Assembly (NCBI GenBank): GCA_026874595.1 | Contig: CM049306.1 | Span: 98,387,642-98,451,641 of the forward strand | Source: Sipunculus nudus | Taxonomy: Eukaryota > Annelida > Sipuncula > Golfingiida > Sipunculidae | DNA length: 64,000 bases | Direction: 5' to 3' | Shown here: positions 51,000 to 63,210 of the stretch, piece after piece | Layout: each line of letters begins with the position of its first letter | How positions within the stretch are numbered: position 1 is the first letter of the stretch | Notes under the pieces: model-generated | What the model was told of the DNA's origin: nothing | The model's input: only the letters and a program-made list of their open reading frames with translations | Database searches by the model: none | Translations under genes and position numbers: made by a program

Positions 51000-51340
51000 T
51001 GTGAACCTTACCTAACCACAACCATGTTTTGTCATCCTGGGCCCCTTTACAAAAGTATATGGAGTCGCAGGTGAATTCTCTCCCTCGGATGACAAACAGC
51101 ATTGATGCACTCGAATCTTGAAAGGCTGGACTCCAGTATCACAGATATTTCCTATCTTAGCTTCGGGAAGGTTGTTCCAATATCTGATGGCACAATGGAG
51201 AATACTTCTATCCTGAGTGAAAGTTCTTTCAGCAGGCACAGACATATATCAGTAAGCATGGATAGACTAAATCTTGCGGTGCGCTGTCTCATAAAAGACG
51301 AGGGCAGTCTGTGAGTTACTGGTTATTAGCTACTCCCGCT
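51000..51340 (-). mobile_element. CR1/L2-like LINE, C-terminal remnant
   Basis: The minus-strand frame 51245-51012 reads ...MSVPAERTFTQDRSILHCA, then IRYWNNLPE and PFKIRVHQ. This is the conserved end of CR1/L2/Jockey-type polymerases, 'R(S/T)F...RTIRxWNSLPxxx...FKxxL'. Upstream frames are broken. Only about 100 residues of the 3' end remain, as expected for a 5'-truncated insertion. Confidence 0.75.
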
Positions 51341-51477
51341 CTTATATTGTTTCTTAAATAATTGATCTGGACAGGTAGGCTGCACAAAATGCGTGGTGTG
51401 GTCACCAACATTTTCTGGACCATTCACTCAGTATATACTCCTTAGATCCAATTATCAGTGTGACCCAATGGCGTAAT

Positions 51478-53234
51478 GCAAGGTGACTGTCGAGTGATCT
51501 TCATCTGAAAATAACAATTCAAGGTGACGGTCGTGTGATCTTTATCCCAACAAAACAATTGAAGGTGACGGTCGTGTGATCTTCATCCAAACATAACAAT
51601 TCAAGGTGACGATCGTATGACCTTCAATCAAACATAACAATTCAAGGTGACGGTCGTATGATCTACATCCAAACATAACAATTCAAGGTGACGGTCGTAT
51701 GATCTACATCCAAACATAACAATTCAAGGTGACGGTTGTGTGATCTTCATCCCAACATAACAACACAAGGTGAATGTCGTGTGATCTTCATCCAATCATA
51801 ACAATTGAAGTTGACGATCGTGTGATCTACATCCAAACATAACAATTGAAGTTGACGATCGTGTGATCTACATCCAAAAATAACAATTCAAGGTGACGAT
51901 CGTGTGATCTACATCCAAACATAACAATTCAAGGTGACGATCGTATGACCTTCAATCAAACATAACAATTCAAGGTGACGGTTGTGTGATCTTCACCGTG
52001 AATGTCGTGTGATCTACATCCAAACGTAACAATTGAAGTTGACGATCGTGTGATCTACATCCAAACATAACAATTCAAGGTGACGATCGTATGACCTTCA
52101 ATCAAACATAACAATTCAAGGTGACGATCGTATGATCTTCATCCCAACATAACAATTCAAGGTGACGGTCGTATGATCTACATCCAAACATAACAATTCA
52201 AGGTGACGGTTGTGTGATCTTCATCCCAACATAACAACACAAGGTGAATGTCGTGTGATCTACATCAAAACATAACAATTGAAGTTGACGATCGTGTGAT
52301 CTACATCCAAACATAACAATTCAAGGTGACGATCGTATGACCTTCAATCAAACATAACAATTCAAGGTGACGGTCGTATGATCTACATCCAAACATAACA
52401 ATTCAAGGTGACGGTCGTATGATCTACATCCAAACATAACAATTCAAAGTGACGGTTGTGTGATCTTCATCCCAACATAACAACACAAGGTGAATGTCGT
52501 GTGATCTTCATCCAAACATAACAATTGAAGTTGACGATCGTGTGATCTACATCCAAACATAACAACACAAGGTGAATGTCGTGTGATCTTCATCCAAACA
52601 TAACAATTGAAGTTGACGATCGTGTGATCTACATCCAAACATAACTATTGAAGTTGACGATCGTGTGATCTACATCCAAACATAACAATTGAAGTTGACG
52701 ATCGTGTGATCTACATCCAAACATAACAATTCAAGGTGACGATCGTATGACCTTCAATCAAACATAACAATTCAAGGTGACGGTCGTATGATCTACATCC
52801 AAACATAACAATTCAAGGTGACGGTCGTATGATCTACATCCAAACATAACAATTCAAAGTGACGGTTGTGTGATCTTCATCCCAACATAACAACACAAGG
52901 TGAATGTCGTGTGATCTTCATCCAAACATAACAATTGAAGTTGACGATCGTGTGATCTACATCCAAACATAACAACACAAGGTGAATGTCGTGTGATCTT
53001 CATCCAAACATAACAATTGAAGTTGACGATCGTGTGATCTACATCCAAACATAACTATTGAAGTTGACGATCGTGTGATCTACATCCAAACATAACAATT
53101 GAAGTTGACGATCGTGTGATCTACATCCAAACATAACAATTCAAGGTGACGATCGTATGACCTTCAATCAAACATAACAATTCAAGGTGACGGTCGTGTG
53201 ATCTTCATCCCAACCAAACAATTCAAGGTGACGG
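51478..53234. repeat. 41-bp minisatellite (~43 units) with 410-bp higher-order repeat
   Basis: The unit is 'ttcaaggtgacggtcgtatg' followed by 'atctacatccaaacataacaa'. Variants include 'ttgaagttgacgatcgtgtg', 'cttcaatcaaacataac' and 'cacaaggtgaatgtcgtgtg'. The 410 bases from about 52324 recur apparently unchanged from about 52734, equal to ten 41-base units, so identical 64-residue minus-strand frames occur at 52444-52638 and 52854-53048. Because 41 is not a multiple of 3, the frame rotates through three units. These frames are not genes. Confidence 0.95.
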
Positions 53235-53629
53235 TCACTCTCACAATAATAAAGTAAGGCCCCATTTTAAATAGGCTTCATTCTCTCACCAATATCGATT
53301 CACAAGTGGATGTATGAGTAATGTTTCTTTGCACAGAAGGAACGTCATAAAACTGTTTTTACTAGGTCATTGTTTAACCTTTTGTTCGTCAGCTCGTTGC
53401 ATTAAAACACAGCTGCAGAGGAGCCTTTGAAAACAATCATTAGCAACATCATTTTATTCAGAAAGGGTTGTTTCTAGTGCTCTACTTCCTCAATGCTACA
53501 CCATTAAAACTAGACAAGGAAAAGGTGGGGTGTAGCCATTATACACAGAAGTGACCTTAAAATCTCCGTAGCAAAACCAACAACTTGCATGGAACATGTT
53601 TGATTTTATTGAAAAGTATATCAGTGCTA

Positions 53630-55130
53630 TCCGTCAAATTAGTAGGTATATATAGACCTCCACGTTCAAAAAGAAACAAATCCACCCCTAAGCTATTCCT
53701 TGAGGAATTTCAGATACTTTGATTGTTTGGTCACTGCACCTGGCTTGCCAGTAATAGCAGGAGACTTCAGTTTACATGTGGAGGAAAACAACAATAGAGG
53801 GGCACTAGGTTTTATAGAACAGGTTAACTGTTATGGCCTTGATCAGAATGTAAAATGACAGTTAACATCGGAGGGGTCACAACGTAGAACTGCCTACACA
53901 TTCGGCAGACCATGGTTTCCCAGACCGTTTTCCTCTGTTTACGCGACTAAGATTTACATGTCCTTAACAACCATTACAATGTATTTACCACTTACTGAAA
54001 TGTTGGAGCTCTACAATACAGGATCTCCTGATATCTTAGACAAAGAGGAAGCAGCGTTACAGACAATCAGGAAGACTGTGGCCTGAACTCACAGTCGCCA
54101 TTGGGGTGTTCATGGAACGCATGCCTGAGGTCAATACTGTTAATACTTGTATTAGGCAAAATACTTCACATCTGCATTTTCTGATTCCAGAGAGTCGTTT
54201 GGCATCCTCAACACAACACTTGATAAGACCTCTTCCAAGGGACAGTACTATATCGCAGCTAGCAGAATATTTAGAGTTCATGTAGAGAAAATAATGAAAA
54301 TCAGGAGTTTGATTAAGAAAGATTCAGCTTGTTCCTTCAAAGTAAACTCGTCCGGTATTTGTACACTTTGATTTCGTTTTTATCCAGTGCTTAGCAGATC
54401 AAGTGCTCAGATTGATCATGTCATCTGCAGAAAAGAGGGGTGACCGGGTCCCCCTTCGAAAAGGGTAAGCGAAGACGGAAGTAGTTCTTCTTTGTCCAGT
54501 TATACTAGGAATTGTATATGTATCACTTTCAGTTTGAACATTCCAGATAAATATGAAAGAGCTTTGGTCACTCCAGTGTTAAAAAAAAGGAAAATGAGAA
54601 CTTTTCTTCCTTTTCAAATTTTTCTTTTGTCTCAAAGAACTTGGGGAAAATGGTTTCATTACAACTTAATAAATTTCTAAAGAAAAACAACCTGCGTGAA
54701 TGTTGCATACAGAGAAGGTCATAACACCTAGGCATCATGCAGATTGTTTTTCTTGTTGTCGGATTGTTCGGCGGCATTTGGCACTATCGACCCAATGACT
54801 GGTTTTTGAAGACTCCACAGCATCAGATGGTATCAGATGTACTGTACTAGAATGGTTTTTCTCTTATTTTATGACCCGTCGTCAAAAGATTCTGGTTACA
54901 GGAGAAAAATTAGAGGCAAATAAATAAGATTGTGGTATGCCTCAGGGATCTGTCCATGGACCAGTACCCATTACTCCCTTTACTACTTACAGATCATGTC
55001 ATGGTATGTTACTTTGTATACATAGGCTTTAGGCCAGACGCTAAATGCTACCTTTATGCAGATGATACTCCGCTATGGATCACATCTAAGCCGGCAAAAT
55101 AGATGAAGACATTGTTTACATAGAAACCAG
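53630..55130 (+). mobile_element. CR1/L2-like LINE, decayed endonuclease and reverse transcriptase
   Basis: The pieces, in order, are: VGIYRPPRSK and LFLEEFQ (53640-53720), typical of the APE-type endonuclease; GLPVIAGDFSLHVEENNNRG (about 53745-53805), where GDF...H is the conserved GDxN/H region; PDKYERALVTPVLKKRK (about 54545-54595), an RT entry motif; a GHxT-like stretch and DCSAAFGTIDP (about 54760-54795), matching the DLSAAFDTIDH block; GMPQGSVHGPVP (about 54936-54975), matching GVPQGSVLGPxL; and CYLYADDTPLWI (about 55047-55082), the YADD catalytic motif. Stops and frameshifts between the pieces, and D-to-G in the SAAFD block, show it is inactive. Confidence 0.9.
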
Positions 55131-57529
55131 TAGACTGTACAAATATTATTCTATGAAATTATCGATATTTTACCGAAAATCGATGTCCAGCCCAGGCCTG
55201 TAACATTTAAGTTATTGTTCTAACTGCAAGCCCCAGTTAATACAAATGTGAGAGAGATTTTCTGGTAACCAGCCAGATAAAGCAACACGACTTGGTATTT
55301 AAGACAGTTTACCAACACTCGCTATAATCTACATTTTGTTTCCTGATGATTTTCGAGTTATGACCTTTCCATGTAGGCGGTGTTTCCCTCCTGTTTTTAT
55401 TGTCACATAGAGTAAACTTTTCTGAATAAATATACCGCCCTCACTAGCGACCTCTTTTGACAATGATCAGCACTAACTGTCCGGGTTCGTCATGGCGGGA
55501 AGGAAATATCATATTTTTAATATCATAAATGATAAAAATGAAGCAAAAATATTGTATCCGTATTGGCAAGGTCCTTTGTGGAGTCCCTGACGTGTACCTG
55601 GTTTTATATAACTAAACGGGCTGACTCAATAGACCCGAACACTGTACGCATTTTAGAAAAAAGGTCTATGAAATGTTACCATAAATAATTAGGTGTTCCA
55701 TAGAAAAGAAAATGTCAAATTCTACATCCAGTGCAAGTTTTAAGTTTAGAAGAGTGTTGGTTTTCAAGCGAGGCGCCCACATACATACACTTCGCAGTGT
55801 TGAGATGCCGTCAGAGGTCATAGGGCACTGCATGTCTCGGCCTTGTGTGTCGTTCAGAACATATTTAAATTGCGAATAAGTCAGGGTTTGATTGACTTTG
55901 AATAGGAAACTGAAAGTTAATAATCTACGACACTGTGCTACGCCACCCAGGTTCGTATTATATTTAATTCGATTTCATGTGCCTGTGCTGAACAATTTAT
56001 ACCGACGTTATCGTGTGGTAAATGTTATTAGATTTTTTTATACTTAATATTCGGACTAACAAAAAGGATAGTAAATTTTGTTTGTCCTACAAATATGACG
56101 GCCGGAAACCGATTCAGATTACTTTTCTGCGCAGTCCATTTTAATATGTAGGGATCAAGGAATTTTCTGTGAAATACAATTATGCATCTCTTTGTAATCA
56201 TGTTGAAGTTTTTCACATTCGTCTAAAAACAGTTATGTTTGGGTAAAGTGACAAGGCGTCATCAACTTGAAAAAGACCGCTCGGATATCTGCCGTAACAG
56301 TGTACTGTGGTGTCTGTGGGTACAAAGGGCCTGCCACACATGGCCAATATTAAGGTGGCAGATAAAAGAAACAGTTTTTTTTATTTATGTTAAGAACTAG
56401 AGACAACACTAGTCCCGTTTATGTTGTATGAACCAGTTGATGCTTAAAATGGCATGAGTCACAGCGGCGTATCTAGCGACGTTTCCGCCCGGGGCGTTTT
56501 AAAAAATTGCCGCACATCTAACAAAATATTTCAAAACTAATCAACATTTAGAAACATATCCCATCAAATGTCCTTGTTATACGCTTTTAGTTGACAAAAA
56601 CGCAATTATATTGATGAATTCATTAGCAGGGATATGCCACACATGAAAGAGAATTCAGCTCTTTGCTAATGTCAATCCAAAGGTCGCTATAACTTCAAAC
56701 AAGTATATTTAATTATGTAGTGCACAGAAAAGAACAAATTGTTACTAGAAAGACATTTTCTTGCAGGATACACATATAATGTGGTAACTTTTCATGTAAA
56801 CACGATTTATAATTGGCTTAAACTCAACACAGAACAAACTTTATTTGTTGTTATACTTTCTCAACGCATTTACCTTGTCACTTATATAATTCCACCTCTT
56901 GTTATCGCACATGACAACAGCTACACCTTACAGGGGGCTGTGATATGTGTGCTACTGCAGCAGGCAAGGCACTTTTACTTTAGTCTTTATCAAAACGCGG
57001 AATTTCAAGAGTTAAATGTAGGCAGGGCATATTCAATGTTTTTTGATAAAAAAAAAACAATGTTTGGATATACTGTGACTTTTTTGTTTAATTACAATAT
57101 CCTCAAATTAATAAGCATGCTTTAATTCAGGCTTCATCTATTTCATTTTAGAATAAGTGATTATATGTTTCTGAGGTTTTATTTATGAACTTATGATAAT
57201 TTGTCACAATATACAACAATTGTCTGTAGATCGTGGATCATTAAACGGTTAATGGCAAATATATCTTTATTTCAGTTTTAAACTCTAAAATGTTACACCG
57301 TAACTTGATACGTATATTGAACGTGTGGCATGGCGGCCAGGGGGGATAATCCCGCGGACATTTATTATAGATTTATATTTGAAATGCGATCTTAAGGAAA
57401 GTAACTCGATCATACATAGGTCTGGGTAAAAGACTGTTATTATTTACGTTCGATCATGAAGGATCATGCAGGTTCACATATATGTGTTCACCTTGCGAGT
57501 GGCAGAACTATGGAGCCCAGATGACGACA
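55131..57529. other. No gene recognised
   Basis: Unassigned DNA. A 128-residue frame at 56739-57125 starts on TTG and resembles nothing known to me. 'cggcgtatctagcgacgttt' near 56463 resembles the end of a MITE, without a partner. Confidence 0.4.
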
Positions 57530-57680
57530 TGGTGAAAATATTTATTAATTCGTGCGCACGAATTACTTATCCGTGCGCACGAATTACTAATCCGTGCGCA
57601 CGAATTACTAGGTGTGAAAAATATATTTCCAAGATGGAAAAAATATTTATTAAATCGTGCGCACGAATTACTAGCCAATG
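57530..57680 (+). repeat. Palindrome array, left block (21-bp phased TTCGTGCGCACGAA)
   Basis: CGTGCGCACG cores start at 57551, 57572, 57593 and 57656. The first three are exactly 21 bases apart and the fourth is 63 (3 x 21) further on. Between the third and fourth lies a linker beginning 'ggtgtgaaaaatatatttcc' and ending 'ggaaaaaatatttatt'. The first and last cores sit in the perfect 14-base palindrome TTCGTGCGCACGAA or close to it. The same parts occur in reverse orientation at 63779-64000. Confidence 0.9.
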
Positions 57681-57779
57681 AGAAGCAAGCACACATCGAC
57701 TCAGTCTAGGCACAGGCTGGCAGTTACAGCGGCACACACGGTTGTCAAAATGAAGCCCAGCGCCTTCCGACAGTTCCGT

Positions 57780-58095
57780 GACTTCCTACCTTGGAAAATT
57801 CGGAACTCTGTATATTGAAAAGAGAAAGGGCTTTAAGCGATACTTAAAGAATATAAATATAAAACTCACAGACCCAGATGCCGTGCTTGGTGGAAAATTT
57901 CTAAGGCTTTCTCTGGTAAAAAAACAAAAACCTACCTTATCATTGTTGGGGCATAATGGGAACATTATTATAGACAAAGCCGATCAGGCTGAAATTGTTA
58001 ACAGTTATTTTGCTTCACAAAGTAACTACAGTTACAGTTCTCAATCGCCATTTGACGATGATGCTAAATTGCAAATTACACATAAACAAGCAGGG
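57780..58095 (+). mobile_element. CR1/L2-like LINE fragment (endonuclease-RT linker)
   Basis: The open frame contains FGTLYIEKRKGFKRYLKNIN, 'KPTLSLLGHNGNIIIDKADQ' and AEIVNSYFASQ. It matches the region between endonuclease and RT of CR1/L2-type LINEs, which typically reads 'xFWxYIKxLxK...LxxxxGxxxxDxxxKAExLNxxFxSxF'. It breaks at about 58090, where 'caggggcgtgtttagagggt' begins what looks like another repeat. Confidence 0.65.
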
Positions 58096-58519
58096 GCGTG
58101 TTTAGAGGGTGGCGCAGCGGGCGCCCGCCCCCCAAAAATCTGTACAATAAATTTTTAGGGGGCACCCAATTTCGTAAATTATCAGGGCGTGCCTAAAACC
58201 TTTACACAATAAGCTCACAAAGGTGTATTTTGTAAGGCCCAGGGCATAGTTTAAACTGTTTCAATATTGTTACAATATAGGATGACACCCTCTAGTAGCT
58301 ATGATGGACAAAAGGAAATCCTCGTTGGAAGATGCTGCTCATTCATAGGTCATAGAGCACGACAGTCCTGGCGGTTAGCCATTAAATACCGGTACTGTGA
58401 TTATTTCAGGTATACGGTAATATATGTGTTTGGTGTTCCATCCCTGTCGGTTTTTATCTAATTTAAAGCAGGCCCTATATGAGTGGTGAGGCCAGCAGGT
58501 ACACCGTAACGGGGGCCGG

Positions 58520-59320
58520 TGGGCCCGAGAGTTACCTAATCGACCAGGAATTTCCTAAAGAGTATAATAGAATTTTTGAATATGTAGGTCTTATTTAGTT
58601 TCTTATTTAGCTTATATAAACTATAATAAGGAGACCCCACGAGGGTCCGGTATAGGGCGACAGTCCCGTTTGTCATTTGAGAAACATGTATATGTGAAGG
58701 TTTTAGTCCGAATATAGGGGTCTAAATTTAGGGACCCGTACCGGCCAGGAATTTCCTATATGGTCTAATGAAATGTTTAAAATGTAGAAGTCTCACTTCA
58801 TTTTATATTAGCCTAGGAATTTTTCCATAAGAAAAAGCTCGAAAATGATGAAGACACATGTTTTTACGAAATGTATAAATATATAATTTCTAATAGTGAG
58901 TCACCAAAGGGGCCCAGGCCCGTCAGGAGTTTCCTATGTAAATAACACCAGAAAAAAACTTGAAAATTAGAAAATCTCTTTGGCATTTTTGTTAACTTGC
59001 ATTTATAAAGCTGTTAACAGGACGACTCAAAGCAGCCCGGCTACATGCTTAATTGTTAATGCGGAACTTTTTTTTTTCTCTCTCTATGGTGTTAGCGTAT
59101 ATAGTATATAGTTTTATAATCGGCAATGATCGGAAGGGACTCGGACCCAGGAGTTTCAAAGGGCACAAGAACATGCTTGACGATGAAGTCTCAAATTTAA
59201 GTCTCTCATTTATTTTAAATAGCATCAGCAAGTTTCTATAGTCTTTAACCGTCGGGTCCAAAGGGCCTCGATAAGCAAAGGGATTTAAGGCCCATTAGAA
59301 TGATTGGAAATGTAGAAATT
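58520..59320 (+). repeat. Degenerate ~200-bp tandem repeat, about five units
   Basis: Units recur near 58541, 58743, 58923, 59146 and about 59255. Each has a 'gggcc...cc-aggaatttcct' start, a 'gtataatgaaatttttgaaa' stretch, 'tgtagaagtctc' and a T-rich end. Spacing varies from about 110 to 220 bases. Divergence is high and no frame is conserved. Confidence 0.55.
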
Positions 59321-59686
59321 CCTGAGTTTTGGTGCACAATAGTTACGGTGTGACATAATGGTAAATATTATGTTTTGTACTACTGATCCGTACGTGGAAG
59401 GAGTTAACCAAAATAATATATTCATTTGCATTCATTTTACATGGTCCGGAGGGCTAAGGAAAGCGTATAAACGTTCCTTTAGGAAGTACATGCCATTTTT
59501 TTTCATTTTACTTTTTTACGCTGATTAAGTCTGATCAGGTATAAAATATAGGTAAATTCGTAAAAAAATATTCAAGGAACAAAATTTATTTATTGATTCT
59601 TGCGGAATATAAAACGTTTAAGTGGAGAGGTCCCTTTCATTTTGTTTTAATTTTTAATTTAACAGGGTGCTGTTCTTTGTGTGTGT

Positions 59687-59703
59687 GGGGGGGGGGGGGG
59701 GGG
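59687..59703 (+). repeat. Poly-G tract (17 G)
   Basis: Uninterrupted run following a short (GT)n. Confidence 0.95.
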
Positions 59704-60645
59704 TCGCTCTCATTAAGTTTATAAATCCCGGTCTCCCTCTATATGCATGCTATAAATATCTTGTCGATTATAAACTTATAAGGGACCCATTTAGCTTCCT
59801 CTTGTTGTGAAAGAACATGTATGGCTGCAGAATCACAGATGTCATCGATACAGCTTCCACTGCCTATTTAACACCTGTCAAAGTATGTAACAGTTTGACG
59901 CATATGCACTCGACTTGGCTGCGGCGGCACGTGATGATTTATCAAACAATTTTAACCCCCTATTATGTTCCCGCAAATATTTTTGTATTCTTAAAAGGTT
60001 TCAATGGGGTTTGTTGTTATTGTGATTGTATTGTTGTTGATAGTATATATAGCATGAGAAGCACATACTGTAGTGTGGGTAACCTTTTGTAAAGCAGGTT
60101 GTTTGCCTTGAGCCACAGGTTTCAGGGATGCCTACTTAGACCTCTATATGATTTTTATTTCAGTTTAGCATGGTGGATAAAGTATATTTATGATGATATA
60201 CGTAGTATTAAATGGAGAAAAATATGCAACTGTAACAGTCCATTCTTTGTTACACTGCTTCAATTAGTATAGCCTTGGATTGAATCGAATAAAGAGTTAA
60301 TTACATCAGTAGAACTGAATGGTTATTATAAGTAAGAAAAGGGAAAGGGCCGGAAACCTTTTGTACCGCCTCGAAATTTTGCTTGGTCTAACTCAGAGCT
60401 ATAACATATTATCTAAAAAACTGAATGAAATATATACTATCTGCTCAGACATTTTTTAGTTTAAATTAATCTTATTAATTTGATAGATTTGATAGAATAG
60501 GCATATTACCAATCGTCAGTGACTTTCATCGCTGACGCGAAGAAGGTAACTCTATGCATAGGCAAAACCAGTGGAAACTGCATGTGGCCTTGTAATCTGA
60601 AACAATTTAACATCGATGGGGGAAGATGGGCGTATATAGATCACA

Positions 60646-60662
60646 GGGGGGGGGGGGGGGGG
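60646..60662 (+). repeat. Poly-G tract (17 G)
   Basis: Uninterrupted run preceded by CACA. Confidence 0.95.
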
Positions 60663-60739
60663 TTCTCCTCAGACTTTTTGCGGTCGTGAGCCCCCCCTAC
60701 GCTAAAATCCTGCGCACGCCCTTGACTAGGTGAAATGAA

Positions 60740-61350
60740 CTTCACAGAACTTCTCAAGTCATATTTGGGATTCGCTTTCCTGACAGGAATACATAAACAT
60801 GATATGTTTGAAAGCCAATAACCGTTTGGAAATTTTGAAAAATTTTATAAATTCCATTTCTCTATGAAACATTTAGATCGTATGTACAAATCATTAATAC
60901 GTTTTGTACTGGAGTGTGGTGTTTCAATATATTTTACAATTGTTCTGTCAGACAGTCATACCAACTGGAGATTATACAACGGAAAGCATGTTTAACATAT
61001 ACTGGAGCGCTCCCGACTTACAGCACTGGAGTATGGTAAAAAAGCTATAATGGTCAAGTATAAATGAAGAAAGCTGGCTATACAATCCACATTTTATGAA
61101 ATGACTAGCTCCAGATTATTTGCTAATATATTAACTCAAACTCTGTCTCATGCTCAGCCCTATACAGTCCGCGCAAATCGCATTTGCTAAAGATACCGAG
61201 GTTCACACGGAAAGACTGTCGCTTTTTTTTCTTCCAATTTTCTTTTCTTTCCTTTCAATAGCCTGCAAACTTTGGAACAGGTTCCTTTAATTCAGTCTAC
61301 TTCAATCGATTCCTTTAAGTTATTATTGCGACAATCATCGTCAACATGAA
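60740..61350 (+). mobile_element. CR1/L2-like LINE, C-terminal fragment
   Basis: Frame-shifted pieces read 'SYVQIINTFCTGVW', 'QLEIIQRKACLTYTGALPTY' and, at the end, 'FNSLQTLEQVPLIQSTSIDS' then FKLLL. They match 'YxxxIRPxLEYxxxxW...QLExIQRKAxxxxTGA...', then '...LWNxLPxxIxxxxSxxSFKxxL' at the C-terminus of CR1/L2-type polymerases. Together with 57780-58095 it may be a dispersed part of one old insertion. Confidence 0.75.
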
Positions 61351-61384
61351 ACTAGAATACGGGTAGTCGACAAGCGACTACGTG

Positions 61385-63210
61385 TATCCCCTAAATCAGA
61401 GTGGAACGGGTGAAGTGAGGCATGGATTGAGTGGCAAGGGGAAATATAGAGTGTTGCATATTAGCATGGATGTCTGTAGCCAAATTGTGTATGTAGGTTG
61501 CCCCCCCCCCCCCACCACAAAATCCAGAAAGCCGTCCAAGTTGTATACATATGCAAAATTTAAGGCAGATAAGTCAAACCACTACATGTATATGAGTGAT
61601 TTTAGCCCGTGGCAGACAAACAGATGGACGCTGAGCAAAAATGGTTGCAGGTGACGCCACCAGTTTTGCGTATGATGAAGAGCTATGTGAGATCTATACA
61701 CATGCAAAATTTTGGCCCAATCAGTCAAACGGTTCCAAAGATATGAGCTTGGATGTCTGCTGCATTAACTAGAATGCAGGTGGCGCCACCTGTCAAACAA
61801 TCAAGAGAGCTGTCGGGGATGTATAAACCTGCAAAATTTTAGGCAGATATGTCAAACCACTGCCGAGATATGAGTGATTTTATCCCATGGCAGAGAAACA
61901 GACAGAAGCTGTGCAAAAATGGCTGCAGGTGGCGCCACCAGTTTTGCATATGATGAAGAGCTATGTGAGATCTATACACATGCAAAATTTTGGCCCAATC
62001 GGTCAAACGGTTCCCGAGATATGAGCTTGGATGTCTGCAGCGTAAACGTGAATGTAGGTGGCGCCACCTGTCATAAAATCATAAAAGCTATCCAGGATGT
62101 ATACGCATGATGAATTTCAGGTGAATTAGTCAAGTCACTGCAGAGATATGAGTGATTTTAACCCAAGGCAGACGAACAGAAGGACACTGTGCAAACATGG
62201 TTGCAGGTGGCGCCACCATTTTTTGTGTATGTTATAAAGCTCTCCAAGGGCTACATTTGTGCAAAAAAAATTTCCTGATCGGTCAAACGGTTCCCGAGAT
62301 ATGAGCTTGGATGTCTGCAGCGTAAACGTGAATGTAGGTCGCGCCACCTGTCATAAAATCATAAAAGCTATCCAGGATGTATACGCATGCCGAATTTCAG
62401 GTGAATTAGTCAAGTCACTGCAGAGATATGAGTGATTTTAACCCAAGGCAGACGAACAGATGGACACTGTGCAAACATGGTTGCAGGTGGCGCCACCATT
62501 TTTTGTGTATGTTATAAAGCTCTCCAAGGGCTACATTTGTGCAAAAAAAATTTCCTGATCCGTCAAACGGTTCCCGAGATATGAGCTTGGATGTCTGCAG
62601 CGTAAACGTGAATGAAGGTGGCGCCACCTGTCATAAAATCAGAAAAGCTATCCAGGATGTTTACGCATGCCAAATTTCAGGTGAATTAGTCTAGTCACCG
62701 CAGAGATATGAGTGATTTTAACCCAAGGCAGACGAACAGATGGACACTGTGCAAACATGGTTGCAGGTGGCGCCACCATTTTTTGTGTATGTTATAAAGC
62801 TCTCCAAGGGCTACATTTGTGCAAAAAAGTTTTCCTGATCGGTCAAACGGTTCCCGAGATATGAGCTTGGATGTCTGCAGCGTAAACGTGAATGTAGGTG
62901 GCGCCACCTGTCATAAAATCAGAAAAGCTATCCAGGATGTTTACGCATGCCAAATTTCAGGTGAATTAGTCTAGTCACTGCAGAGATATGAGTGATTTTA
63001 ACCCAAGGCAGACGAACAGATGGACACCGTGCAAACATGGTTGCAGGTGGCGCCACCATTTTTTGTGTATGTTATATAGCTCTCCAAGGGCTACATTTGT
63101 GCAAAAAAATTTTACTGATCGGTCAAACGGTTCCCGAGATATGTGGGTTTATGTGTGGAAACAGACGCACAAACGGACGCAGAGCGCAGAGAAAAGGTCA
63201 GAGGTCAAAA
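61385..63210 (+). repeat. 280-bp tandem array, two palindromes per unit
   Basis: GGTGGCGCCACC-type sites recur at about 61651, 61930, 62210, 62490, 62770 and 63050, plus an offset series at 61773, 62060, 62339, 62619 and 62899. The unit is therefore about 280 bases made of two related halves (about 128 and 152). Each half has 'caaa-ttt', 'ggtcaaacggttcccgagat' or 'agtcaagtcactgcagagat', 'atgag', a 'gatgtctg' or 'cagacgaacagatgg' part, and then the palindrome. Units from about 62060 onward are nearly identical and earlier ones are diverged. The three similar 70-residue minus-strand frames are repeat-derived. Confidence 0.92.
61501..61513 (-). repeat. Poly-C tract (13 C) inside the first 280-bp unit
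   Basis: The sequence 'gtaggttg-C13-accac' occupies the position of 'gtaggtggcgccacc' in later units. The homopolymer has replaced the palindrome core. Confidence 0.9.

Larger units (their letters stand above)
59321..60739. other. No gene recognised; two poly-G tracts
   Basis: Unassigned DNA. A 91-residue ATG frame at 59817-60092 is not recognised. After the second poly-G tract, 'cccccctacgctaaaatcct' and 'gcgcacgccctt' resemble one end of a CAGGGGCG-type MITE. Confidence 0.4.

Noticed and set aside
52444-53048. Identical 64-residue minus-strand frames
   Set aside because: They are products of the 41-bp minisatellite, and their identity reflects the 410-bp duplication and not gene duplication.
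51478-53234. CRISPR-like array
   Set aside because: The whole 41-bp unit repeats with no unique spacers. It is a eukaryotic minisatellite.
56739-57125. 128-residue hydrophobic plus-strand frame
   Set aside because: It starts on TTG, shows no recognisable membrane-protein family, and lies in AT-rich DNA where such frames occur by chance.
62135-62907. Three near-identical 70-residue minus-strand frames
   Set aside because: They come from the 280-bp tandem array. The unit is not a multiple of three, so there is no continuous repeat protein.
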